Shown here: one piece after another, positions 23,854 through 31,773 of the stretch
Numbering within the stretch: the stretch's first letter is position 1
Layout of the letters: each line of letters starts with the position of its first letter
Position numbers and translations under genes: made by a program
Notes under the pieces: model-generated
Database searches by the model: none
Told to the model about the DNA's origin: nothing
Seen by the model: the letters and a program-made list of their open reading frames with translations, nothing else
DNA from: Desulfurispirillum indicum S5
Lineage (GTDB): Bacteria > Chrysiogenota > Chrysiogenetes > Chrysiogenales > Chrysiogenaceae
Assembly: GCF_000177635.2 (NCBI RefSeq)
Contig: NC_014836.1
Coordinates: 787,501 to 851,500, forward strand
DNA: 64,000 nucleotides
Reading direction: 5' to 3'

Positions 23854-25641
23854 TCACCCCTCCTGGAGGGCGATACGCTGGACTTCGTTGTTGTAGGCCT
23901 GCAGGATTTTCTGACGCGAAATCATACCGTGGAGCTTCCCTTCGTCATCAACGACAGGCAGATGGTCGAAGTCGCGGATGGTGAATTTCTCCAGGGCATC
24001 CTGCAGGTTGTCATTCACATGGACGGTGATCAGATCCGTGCTGGCAATATCACGGGCTACGATCAGGTCGTCAAGCCCCTCTTCAAAGATAACCTTGCGG
24101 ATATCCTGGAAAGAGATGATGCCCACCAGTTGCCCCTGGTGGTTCAGGACGGGAAAGTCCATCTGAGCGCTCTTGGCAATCAGCATCTGTATCTGCCGGA
24201 AGGGCAGCGACTCCGGGATGGCGTCGCAGTTGCGGGTTTCCACATCCCTGACGCTGAGGCGCTGCATGATGGTCACATCCTTGCCGCCGGAGAAGCGGTA
24301 CCCCTTGCGGGTCAGGGGAACCATGTCGATGGAATCCTGTTTGAGAATCTTCATCAAGGAGACGCTGATCATGCAGGCAAACATGGTTGGCAGCACGATG
24401 TTGAAGTCTCCGGTCATCTCGAAAAGCAGGAAGATAGCGGTCAGGGGAGCCTGACTGGCGGCGGCCACCATGGCACCCATGCCCACCATGGCATAGGAAG
24501 GCATATCGATGGTGCCGGGAAGCAGCATATTGGCGATGCTGGCGAAGGAGCCCCCCAGCATCAGACCGATGAACAGGGAAGGGCCGAAAACTCCACCCGA
24601 AAAGCCACTGCCCAGGGTAACCGCGGTGGCTACAATCTTCAGCAGCACCAGGCTGAGCATCAGGTACAGGGGAATGTGGCCCATGAGCGCTTCGTTCATC
24701 CACTTGTAGCCGATACCGAACACCTGTGGGAAGGCGACGCCAATGGCGCCCAGCAGCGCCGCACCTATGAGCAGCCTGACACCGATATGCACGTTCAGCC
24801 GTTCAAAACGGTCAGTAATATGATAGTACAGGCGAATATAGCCCACCGCCACCAGTCCGGCCACCAGCCCCAGCAGGCAGTACAGGTAGAACTCCTGCAG
24901 GGATACCATGGTGAAGGCGGGCAGGAAGAACTCCACCTCCTTTTCAAAAATTGCCCGGGTGGTAACGGTAGCGACGCCTGCCGAAATGACGATGGGACTG
25001 AAGCTGTATACGGCCAGATTTCCCAGAAGCATGATCTCCAGCGCGAACATGGCTCCGGCGATAGGGGCGTCGAAGGCAGCGGATATGCCACCGGCGGCCC
25101 CGCAGGCCACCAGGATGCGCATGCGGTTGCCACTGATTCTGAAGAGCTGGCCAAAGGCGGAACCGATAGCGGCGCCAATGGCGACAATGGGCCCCTCGCG
25201 ACCCGCGCTGCCACCGCTGCCCAGGGTCACGGAAGTGGTGAAGGTGCGCAGCAGGATCGTCTTGGGGGCGATGACGGCGTTCTTGAAAATGACATTTTCC
25301 AGCAGTCCCGGCAGCCCGTATCCGCTGGACTCCTTCGGATAGCGGATAATGACAGGCATGATGATCAGCGCGCCGATGATGGGGATGAAAAAGAGCAGCA
25401 GGCGTCCCGGGAAGTCGTAGGAGACACCAAAGTAGTGGAAGATATCTTCAAAGAAGAGTTTTTCCATGGCGGTAATGGAGATACGGAAAAAGGCATTGCA
25501 CAGGGCGCTGAAAACCCCGATGCCAGCAGCCATGAGAATCAGGAAGGTATTGTCATTCAGGTTGATGCGCTCAATGAGCTTGAGCAGGCCCATATGGCCC
25601 TTGCCCAGAATTTTCAGATAGGTGCGTTTGCTGTGTGGCAT
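23854..25641 (-). CDS. CLC-family chloride channel/antiporter with CBS domains
   Basis: About 595 residues from ATG 25641; a GTG at 25680 in frame would add 13 residues. It has ten or more membrane helices with CLC selectivity motifs GSGGSAGREGP (containing the gating Glu), GSGFSGGVFGPSLFIG and FLLFEMTGDFNIVLP. Two C-terminal CBS domains (about residues 460-590; LPFRQIQMLIAKSAQMDFPV and LQDALEKFTIRDFDHLPVV) probably bind adenine nucleotides. The gating Glu favours Cl/H exchange, as in bacterial ClcA. It is the last gene of the leftward rlmN-TPR-comEC-clc run. Confidence 0.9.
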   Translation of the reverse strand: MPHSKRTYLKILGKGHMGLLKLIERINLNDNTFLILMAAGIGVFSALCNAFFRISITAMEKLFFEDIFHYFGVSYDFPGRLLLFFIPIIGALIIMPVIIRYPKESSGYGLPGLLENVIFKNAVIAPKTILLRTFTTSVTLGSGGSAGREGPIVAIGAAIGSAFGQLFRISGNRMRILVACGAAGGISAAFDAPIAGAMFALEIMLLGNLAVYSFSPIVISAGVATVTTRAIFEKEVEFFLPAFTMVSLQEFYLYCLLGLVAGLVAVGYIRLYYHITDRFERLNVHIGVRLLIGAALLGAIGVAFPQVFGIGYKWMNEALMGHIPLYLMLSLVLLKIVATAVTLGSGFSGGVFGPSLFIGLMLGGSFASIANMLLPGTIDMPSYAMVGMGAMVAAASQAPLTAIFLLFEMTGDFNIVLPTMFACMISVSLMKILKQDSIDMVPLTRKGYRFSGGKDVTIMQRLSVRDVETRNCDAIPESLPFRQIQMLIAKSAQMDFPVLNHQGQLVGIISFQDIRKVIFEEGLDDLIVARDIASTDLITVHVNDNLQDALEKFTIRDFDHLPVVDDEGKLHGMISRQKILQAYNNEVQRIALQEG

Positions 25642-25733
25642 CTCAAACCCATTCTTCCCTATGCAAGTCAGTCGGAGCACCAGGTGCCTTCGGGTTACTT
25701 GTATGCCAAACTGCAGCGGGCTTCAATGCTTTC

Positions 25734-27089
25734 CTACTCGAAATTCGTATTCTCTGCCCGAATGTGTTGAAACCGGCTCTTTCCCGCATTGCGGATGTGC
25801 AGTTCGCCGACTTTGACTACCCCCCTCTGCAGAAGGGAGCGTTCGGCGTAGATGGTGTTCTGGGACTGATACTGTCGGTGTTCGAAGATCAGGCGATCCC
25901 TTTCGGGGTCGTACTCTATGCGGTAGTTGCGATTTTCCAGGGTGATCGCCTGAGGCGAAGCGTTCAGGGAGAAATACACCGCCACAGGGAGCAGGGCCAA
26001 GAGGGCTGGCCGATAGGGATGGACTTTTCGCCACAGTGCTGCTGTCAGCAGTCCGAATATCAGAAGCGTGGAGATGGTGCTGAAGCGCACGGGTACGACC
26101 CAGGTCACCTGATTGAGCCACCCCAGTGCCGTGTGAAGGGGGTCAATGATGAGAGCGGCGGGCAGCAGCAGGTGCAGAAAGAAACTGTAGAGCAGGGCCG
26201 AAAATACTGGTACTGCCGCAAGATTCACCAGGGCAGACAGGAGATTGACATAGCCGAAGTGCCACGCGGTGATCGGCAGGCTGGCAAAAAAACACAAAAA
26301 ACAAACCCAGACGTACTGCCAGCGGCGGAACAGCCCTGCAAAGAGGATGAGGGAGCCGGTTACCAGGTAGGAGAACTGAAAACTGGCTCCCATGATGGAG
26401 CCGGGCCAGATCAGCAGAGATATGGAAGCCGTGAGAAAAAACGTCTGCAGCGCATCGCCTTTACGACGGAACAGGTAGCCACCGGCATAAATCAAGGTAA
26501 AAATCATGGCACGGGTAGCCGGAATGGGAAATCCGACCATGGCGGTATGCAGCACCACCGTGAGCGTAGCCAGACCGATGCGGATTCCCATATTCCGCGT
26601 GAAAATGCCGGTCAGCAGCCATACCATCAGGAAAATGAAACCGATATGCAGGCCGCTGATGGCCAGCAGGTGGGCCGTACCGGCATAGGCGAAACCAGCG
26701 TGGTACTGGGGCGAGTACTCGCGGAACCCCGTAAACATACTGACAAACAGGGGGGCGACATCGGGGGGAAGCGTGTAGGAGCGTTCACGGATCCACTGGA
26801 GGTAGCGCAAACGCCAGGATGGCCCTTGCAGCGCGTCTGTGCTGATATAGAAGGGGTTGATAATGCCCTGATATCCCTGGGAGGCCAGCCAGGTCACATA
26901 ACCGGAGTTGTCCGCGCTCAGGCGAGGGAAGTAGACACTGCCACGCACAAAGAGCAGACCGCGATCCCCCTGACTGACCACCCGATGCATCTGTGCATTG
27001 GTGAGGTGCAGCAGATAGCGCCCGCCCTCTTCATCACGGACTTCAACCCGCCCGCCTGCGTAGCGCCAGTCCAGTTTGGTTATGTACAC
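25734..27089 (-). CDS. comEC: ComEC/Rec2-family DNA-uptake channel, start codon unresolved
   Basis: Encodes at least 451 residues from GTG 27089. The competence core is clear: GTAHLLAISGLHIGFIFLMV, GFPIPATRAMIFTLIYAGGY and many membrane helices. The C-terminal tail (~100 residues) has no metallo-beta-lactamase domain, so this is the short ComEC form. Coding sequence evidently continues 41 codons upstream of the GTG, to 27212: it encodes a membrane helix (about LVAAALFAGVALCAWIQFTI) and the beginning of the N-terminal domain. It contains no ATG, GTG or TTG and ends at the TAG stop of the TPR gene, which is in the same frame. CTG initiation, stop readthrough giving a fusion, or a lost start are the options. 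Confidence 0.85.
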   Translation of the reverse strand: MYITKLDWRYAGGRVEVRDEEGGRYLLHLTNAQMHRVVSQGDRGLLFVRGSVYFPRLSADNSGYVTWLASQGYQGIINPFYISTDALQGPSWRLRYLQWIRERSYTLPPDVAPLFVSMFTGFREYSPQYHAGFAYAGTAHLLAISGLHIGFIFLMVWLLTGIFTRNMGIRIGLATLTVVLHTAMVGFPIPATRAMIFTLIYAGGYLFRRKGDALQTFFLTASISLLIWPGSIMGASFQFSYLVTGSLILFAGLFRRWQYVWVCFLCFFASLPITAWHFGYVNLLSALVNLAAVPVFSALLYSFFLHLLLPAALIIDPLHTALGWLNQVTWVVPVRFSTISTLLIFGLLTAALWRKVHPYRPALLALLPVAVYFSLNASPQAITLENRNYRIEYDPERDRLIFEHRQYQSQNTIYAERSLLQRGVVKVGELHIRNAGKSRFQHIRAENTNFE

Positions 27090-27212
27090 ATGCGCTTCCA
27101 GGCTGCGCGAATAGGGCTCAGGGATGGTGAACTGGATCCACGCACACAGGGCTACCCCGGCAAAGAGTGCAGCCGCTACCAGATGGTGGCGGTACAGTTT
27201 CTGTTGGAAGGC

Positions 27213-27884
27213 CTATCGCTCCAGGGTTCTGAGCAAAGTACCCGCGGTGCGGTTGCCCGGGTCAATGCGAAGCACTTCCTGCAGCTGAACCCTGGCATCT
27301 TCTCGTAGATTGTTCTGGGCCAGCATACGGGCATAGGTCATGCGGTAATCCACATTGGCCGGTTCCATCTGTACGGCCCGCGCCAACGCGCCCATGGCCT
27401 CCTGGCGCTGGCCAAAGTCGTAGGCGATAACCCCGTAGCGATAAAATGCCTCGGAATTGGTCTGGTCGTATTGCAGTCCAAGCTGATAGGCTTCCATGGC
27501 ATCGCGGAATTCGCCAGACTGGTCATGCTCACGGGCTTTCTGGAAGTAGGCCCGTGCCAGGGCCGGGTCATAAGCCTGTTCCAGTGGGGGTTCCTCTGGG
27601 CGCTGGGGGGGAGTGGATGGAGTTCCGCGCAGCAGGTTGCCAGGACTGAAGGTGCGCGATGATTCCGGTCGTTCCGGTGCTGCTGTTGTACCATCCCGGT
27701 AGCGCTCCGGGATTTTCATGGTGGCGATGATCTCTTCCGGGGATTTGCTCACATGGTGGTCAATGAAGGCAAAGTTCCCACCGGACAGAAAATTCTTCAG
27801 GAACTCCCATTGGGTAATAGAGACAAGGGCAGAAAAAATGAAGAAGAGCAGTGCTCCAATGATGATTTTATGTTTACGCTCCAT
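27213..27884 (-). CDS. Membrane-anchored TPR protein
   Basis: A 223-residue protein with one N-terminal membrane helix (KHKIIIGALLFFIFSALVS) and a Pro-rich spacer around residues 70-105. Two or three tetratricopeptide repeats follow from ~107 (LARAYFQKAREHDQSGEFRD, SEAFYRYGVIAYDFGQRQEA, VDYRMTYARMLAQNNLREDA). The C-terminal part probably lies in the periplasm as a protein-binding scaffold; the exact partner is unknown. It starts 21 bases after rlmN. Its TAG stop directly borders the in-frame comEC coding sequence. Confidence 0.75.
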   Translation of the reverse strand: MERKHKIIIGALLFFIFSALVSITQWEFLKNFLSGGNFAFIDHHVSKSPEEIIATMKIPERYRDGTTAAPERPESSRTFSPGNLLRGTPSTPPQRPEEPPLEQAYDPALARAYFQKAREHDQSGEFRDAMEAYQLGLQYDQTNSEAFYRYGVIAYDFGQRQEAMGALARAVQMEPANVDYRMTYARMLAQNNLREDARVQLQEVLRIDPGNRTAGTLLRTLER

Positions 27885-27905
27885 GGTTGCCCCCTCGATA
27901 GGTTA

Positions 27906-28934
27906 TCAGGATGATTTTCCCGCCAGTTGACCGCAGGCTGCGTCAATGTCGGAACCACCACTTTTTCTGATAAATGTCATTACTCCTTTTTCGGCTAAAA
28001 TGCGTTGAAACTGGAGTACTCTTTTTTCGTCCGGAGCATGATAATCCGCATAGTCATGTGGATTGTAGACGATAAGGTTAACCTTGCAGCGTAATCCGCG
28101 CAGCAGTTGCAGAAGTTTCTTCGCATCATCAGTGCTGTCATTGAAGTCTCTGATGAGAAGGTACTCGATAGTGATAACTTTTTTGGAACTCAGGGGAAAT
28201 TCCCGCAGGGTCTGCATGAGGGCGTGGAGCCCGTCAGCACGATTGACCGGCATCAGGAAGCTGCGCTGTTCGTCATTGACGGCATGCAGGCTGATGGCCA
28301 GGTTGCAGGGCAGCTCTTCACGGGACAGGCGCCGGATTCCCTTCAGAATGCCACAGGTGGAGAGGGTGACGTGGCGGTGGCTGTAGCCCATCATCTGGGG
28401 GTGTATGATGGTTTTTATGGCAGCAATACTGTTCTCATAGTTATCCAGCGGCTCACCCATGCCCATGAAGACAAAATTTCCCACTCTCTCATGGGGCTCA
28501 ATGATTTCGCGGGCGGCAAAGGCCTGAGCCAGGATTTCCGAGACGGACAGATTGCGTTTGAACCCCATGGAGGCAGTGGCGCAGAAGGTGCAGCCCATCT
28601 TGCAGCCCACCTGGGTGGAAAGGCACTGGCTGAGTTTGCTGTGTACGGGAATCAGAACCGTCTCCACCGCGTGACCGTCGGGGAAGCGCAGGAGAATCTT
28701 GCGCGTGTTGTCGACGCGGGAGTGCTGGACAGACTCAATGGTATAACGGGGAAAGTGGATCGTCTCCCTCAGGAGCGAGCGCAGTTCTTTGGACACATTG
28801 GTATAGGCGTCCATGTCCAGGCATCCTTTGGCGTAAACCCATGCCAGGAACTGGTCTACACGGAATTTTGGCTGACCGAGATCGGCGAAGAGCCGCTGGA
28901 CCTGCTGATAGTTCAGTGAGCAAAAATCAATCAA
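27906..28934 (-). CDS. rlmN: 23S rRNA/tRNA adenine C2-methyltransferase RlmN
   Basis: A 342-residue radical SAM enzyme methylating A2503 of 23S rRNA and A37 of some tRNAs. The cluster motif CKMGCTFC is in the middle. The glycine-rich MGMGEPLDNYEN and the C-terminal FIRKSGGSDIDAACGQL, with the second methyl-carrier Cys, complete the family signature. The start TTG at 28934 is chosen because AGGAG lies eight bases ahead and the protein then begins MIDFCSLNYQQVQRLFADLG. A longer frame would read into transposable element copy B, which ends 55 bases upstream. Confidence 0.9.
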   Translation of the reverse strand: MIDFCSLNYQQVQRLFADLGQPKFRVDQFLAWVYAKGCLDMDAYTNVSKELRSLLRETIHFPRYTIESVQHSRVDNTRKILLRFPDGHAVETVLIPVHSKLSQCLSTQVGCKMGCTFCATASMGFKRNLSVSEILAQAFAAREIIEPHERVGNFVFMGMGEPLDNYENSIAAIKTIIHPQMMGYSHRHVTLSTCGILKGIRRLSREELPCNLAISLHAVNDEQRSFLMPVNRADGLHALMQTLREFPLSSKKVITIEYLLIRDFNDSTDDAKKLLQLLRGLRCKVNLIVYNPHDYADYHAPDEKRVLQFQRILAEKGVMTFIRKSGGSDIDAACGQLAGKSS

Positions 28935-28988
28935 GGAAATGACTCCTGAAGGGTGCTGATGTTGCCATATGGTAAATTGCAAGTTGGC

Positions 28989-29648
28989 TCTCAACTTTCG
29001 CACCTTGTTGTCTTGAGCTAAGCTGTTATTATACTAGTGTTTATTTCGCGGAAACCGTATTGATTTTGAATGCTTGACTTATCTGGTATTCCATTTTTCG
29101 TCTCTGGATATTGTCCTTTTTGACCGCGCAAAAAGGACACAAAAACGCGCCCCCCGAACGCCCGTTTTTCCGGCTCATTGCTCGCCTGTTCTGGAGATCC
29201 GGCAGACACTGCCTCCCTGCAGTGCTGCCGGACCACTCACTTCCTGTGAGTGTCCCGTTTGGGTCTTGCCAGCCAGGCGTCGCACTCACCGGACGGGCTC
29301 AGGGGGGACTCTCTGCTGTTCCCCCGTGTGCTGGCCCAGCCAGGACGCGCCGACTGGAACGCTATGGACCCGCAGGGTTGCCGCCACGAGGGCGGCAACC
29401 GCAAACCAAAAGCCACGGAGGGCGGTTGTTTGCGGTCCCCAGTTCCAGGCAAGCGGACGGCTGAAAAGGACAGCACTGGGGGCCGCTTCCCAGCCACTTT
29501 TTGCGGGTAAAAAGTGGCAAAAGAAACTCGTATCTATGGTGAGGATAATGTCAAGCGACGCCGTCTGTGTAGAACCATTTCGGCCATTGCAGCGTGACAT
29601 CAGGGTCAGCGCTGACAACCTGCCGTTTCGGGGATGCGAAACTTCAGT
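28989..29648. mobile_element. Non-autonomous transposable element, copy B (long)
   Basis: A 660-bp element of the same family as copies A and C. The left end is TCTCAACTTTCGCACC and the right end is complementary to ACTGAAGTTTCGCATCC. The first ~215 bp match A and C almost base for base. The next ~90 bp match C only, about 300 bp are unique to B, and the last ~50 bp match A. No direct repeat of four bases flanks it (TGGC versus TAAT), unlike A and C, so one end may have recombined. It contains no recognisable transposase. Confidence 0.7.
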
Positions 29649-29804
29649 TAATTATTCAGCTGACAGGGATTGCGTGAATATGCCACAAAATCCCGCGCCC
29701 TGGTTCGGGTAATTTGTCGCGGTGTACATGACTTTCGCCGGAAAAAAACTGCATTTCAGCGGAAAAGACATGTCGGTAAGCTGACAATATCATAGTATTC
29801 GTGG

Positions 29805-29938
29805 TGAAGGATATGATCCTTCCTCCCTCCCCCAAGGGAGCAACCCCGGTGACGCAACAGGTAAACCCTCCCCTGTACGTCAGCATAACCTCCTATTGAC
29901 CGTTGCCCGACCTCCCCCAAGGTCGGGCATTCTTTTTT
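29805..29938 (+). ncRNA. Candidate small RNA with CCUCC-type loops
   Basis: Predicted from structure only. Stem-loops: AAGGAT-ATG-ATCCTT (29807-29821); CTCCCT-CCCCCA-AGGGAG (29823-29840); a nested stem TGACG/CGTCA enclosing ACAGG-TAAACCCTCC-CCTGT (29850-29882); and the terminator GCCCGACCT-CCCCCA-AGGTCGGGC (29905-29928). Two loops share the string CCTCCCCCAAGG, the third has CCCTCC, and a single-stranded AACCTCCTATTG lies between. All expose anti-Shine-Dalgarno-like CCUCC. It lies downstream of copy B and converges with greA. The promoter is unclear. Confidence 0.4.
29905..29937 (+). terminator. Rho-independent terminator, plus strand
   Basis: A 9-bp stem GCCCGACCT/AGGTCGGGC with loop CCCCCA is followed by ATTCTTTTTTT. 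It points rightward, away from greA, and no protein gene precedes it on the plus strand, which supports a non-coding transcript. Confidence 0.8.
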
Positions 29939-30408
29939 TACTGACCGATCTTCAGGATTTCGTACTCCACGGCGCCTTTGGGCGCGTTGACGACCACTTC
30001 GTCCCCGACGCGTTTTCCGATAAGGCTCTGGGCCAGTGGGCTCGAAACGGCAATCAGATTGCTTTTATAGTCAGCTTCGTCGTCGCCGACAACCGTGTAT
30101 ACCACTTCGCTGTCAGTTTCCAGGTTCAGCAGAGTGACCTGTGAACCGAAGAGGACCTTGTCGCTAGCCAGGGTGGACGGGTCGATGACCTCGGCCCGCA
30201 GCACTTTGTCTTCAAGCTCAGCGATGCGCCCCTCAATAAAAGACTGCTTTTCACGGGCGGCATGGTATTCGGCGTTTTCTTTCAAGTCACCATGGGCGCG
30301 GGCAACGGCGATTTCTTCCTTCACCTGATGGCGTTCATTTTTTTTGAGGTGCTCCAGCTCTTTTCTGAGATTTTCCAGGCCGGTTTTGGTCATGGGAATT
30401 CGATCCAT
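29938..30408 (-). CDS. greA: Transcript cleavage factor GreA
   Basis: A 156-residue factor that rescues backtracked RNA polymerase. The N-terminal coiled coil carries the family block ARAHGDLKENAEYHAAREKQ with the acidic tip. The C-terminal FKBP-like domain (GSQVTLLNLETDSEVVYTVVG, VGDEVVVNAPKGAVEYEIL) is complete. The start follows TGGAGG. The gene begins 74 bases inside the 3' end of xseA, in another frame, an unusually long overlap. Confidence 0.95.
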   Translation of the reverse strand: MDRIPMTKTGLENLRKELEHLKKNERHQVKEEIAVARAHGDLKENAEYHAAREKQSFIEGRIAELEDKVLRAEVIDPSTLASDKVLFGSQVTLLNLETDSEVVYTVVGDDEADYKSNLIAVSSPLAQSLIGKRVGDEVVVNAPKGAVEYEILKIGQ

Positions 30409-31744
30409 CAGTATCCTCCAGAATATGCGTAATCGTAAGTTTCAATGTGCCCCGGTGCAGGATACCTGTCAGGGGTTCGCCCGGATGCAGATCGCGGGCG
30501 TTATGTGCCACGGTTCCGTCGGCTTGCAGCAGCACGCTGTAGCCCCGTTGCAGGACTTTTCGTGGCGAAAGGGTTTCCAGAAGATCGCAGCAGCGCCCCA
30601 GGCGGTGCTGCGATATATCCAGCGAGGCTTGCATCCGGTTTTCCAGCCGGTGACGCAGCAGGGAACACTGGTGTTCCAGGTGTTCGACCCTGCTTTGGGG
30701 GCTCAGGCGGTGCAGGTGATTCCCCAGGTATTCCGTTTTCTGCTGCAGGTGTGTCACACGTCTCTCCAGAATTTTATCGAGTTTGGCAGACAGGGATTCC
30801 AGGCCAAATGTGCTGCGGTCCAGTGTTCTGCGCAGAGCCAGGGTGATATCGCGTTCGTGGCGCTCCAGAATCGCTGTGTTGCGGGTCAGCTGATTCTGTT
30901 GTAGCCAGGTCATGCGCTGCTGTGCTCGTCGCAGTCTCTCCTGGATCTGGCGAAATGGGGTTGCCAGCAGGTGGCCAAAAGCCGTAGGGGTTTCCACACG
31001 CAGATCTGCCACCAGATCACAGATGCTGAGGTCAGTTTCATGGCCGACAGCCGAGATGACAGGCAGCCTGCTGCGGAAAATCGCTTCGGCAATCTCCTGG
31101 CTGTTAAACGGCTGCAGGTCAAGGGCTGAGCCTCCACCACGACACAGTACCAGCAGGTCGTAGTCTGCTGACTGTGCGGCTGCGATGGCCTCGCATATTT
31201 GGCCAACCGCCACCTGTCCCTGGACGCTGACATGGTGGATGGTGATGTCCAGACAATACAAAACATCGGATGCCGTTGACAGAATATCCTGCAGCGCGGC
31301 ACCCGATTCACTGGTAATTAACGCGATTCTTTGTGGGAAAGCCGGGATGGCTTTCTTATGTATCTTATCAAAGTAGCCTTTTTTTTCAAGCTCGGCTTTG
31401 AGTTTTGCAAAAGCTTCGAAGAGTCTGCCATCCCCCTGCACCTCTACGCGGCTGGCAACCATTTGAAACGTACTGTTATAGATATCCACATAGCCCTGAC
31501 ATTCCACCAGGTCTCCCCGGGAAATTTTTGCCAGGCCGTGGTGGTGGTTGCGGAAGTAGGCCACCTGGAGAGACTCATTGCCTTCCTTGAGGGTGATGTA
31601 CAGATGACCGGCCGCTGAGCCATTGCAGGCAAACACTTCTCCCCTGACCCGTATGTTGCGGAATTCGCGCTTCAGGCCGAAGCGTACCCGGGTGAGGAAA
31701 GCGCAGACGCTGTAGACACTGGTGGATTCAACGGATGGCAGCAT
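30335..31744 (-). CDS. xseA: Exodeoxyribonuclease VII large subunit
   Basis: About 469 residues. An N-terminal OB fold (IRVRGEVFACNGSAAGHLYI) is followed by the catalytic exonuclease VII domain (IALITSESGAALQDILSTA, VLCRGGGSALDLQPFNSQEIA, VISAVGHETDLSICDLVADLR) and a long coiled-coil arm. It degrades single-stranded DNA. ATG 31744 is chosen with GGAG 11 bases ahead; a GTG at 31756 directly abuts that site. Its last ~24 codons overlap greA. No xseB is adjacent. Confidence 0.94.
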   Translation of the reverse strand: MLPSVESTSVYSVCAFLTRVRFGLKREFRNIRVRGEVFACNGSAAGHLYITLKEGNESLQVAYFRNHHHGLAKISRGDLVECQGYVDIYNSTFQMVASRVEVQGDGRLFEAFAKLKAELEKKGYFDKIHKKAIPAFPQRIALITSESGAALQDILSTASDVLYCLDITIHHVSVQGQVAVGQICEAIAAAQSADYDLLVLCRGGGSALDLQPFNSQEIAEAIFRSRLPVISAVGHETDLSICDLVADLRVETPTAFGHLLATPFRQIQERLRRAQQRMTWLQQNQLTRNTAILERHERDITLALRRTLDRSTFGLESLSAKLDKILERRVTHLQQKTEYLGNHLHRLSPQSRVEHLEHQCSLLRHRLENRMQASLDISQHRLGRCCDLLETLSPRKVLQRGYSVLLQADGTVAHNARDLHPGEPLTGILHRGTLKLTITHILEDTDGSNSHDQNRPGKSQKRAGAPQKK

Positions 31745-31773
31745 GGCAGAATGCACTCCTGGAGGAGCGGGCC

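Noticed and set aside
29841-29900. Possible c-di-GMP or cobalamin riboswitch (GGTGACGCAA and CAGGTAAACC)
   Set aside because: The order and spacing of the conserved boxes do not match either consensus, and the plus strand leads into a terminator, not a gene.
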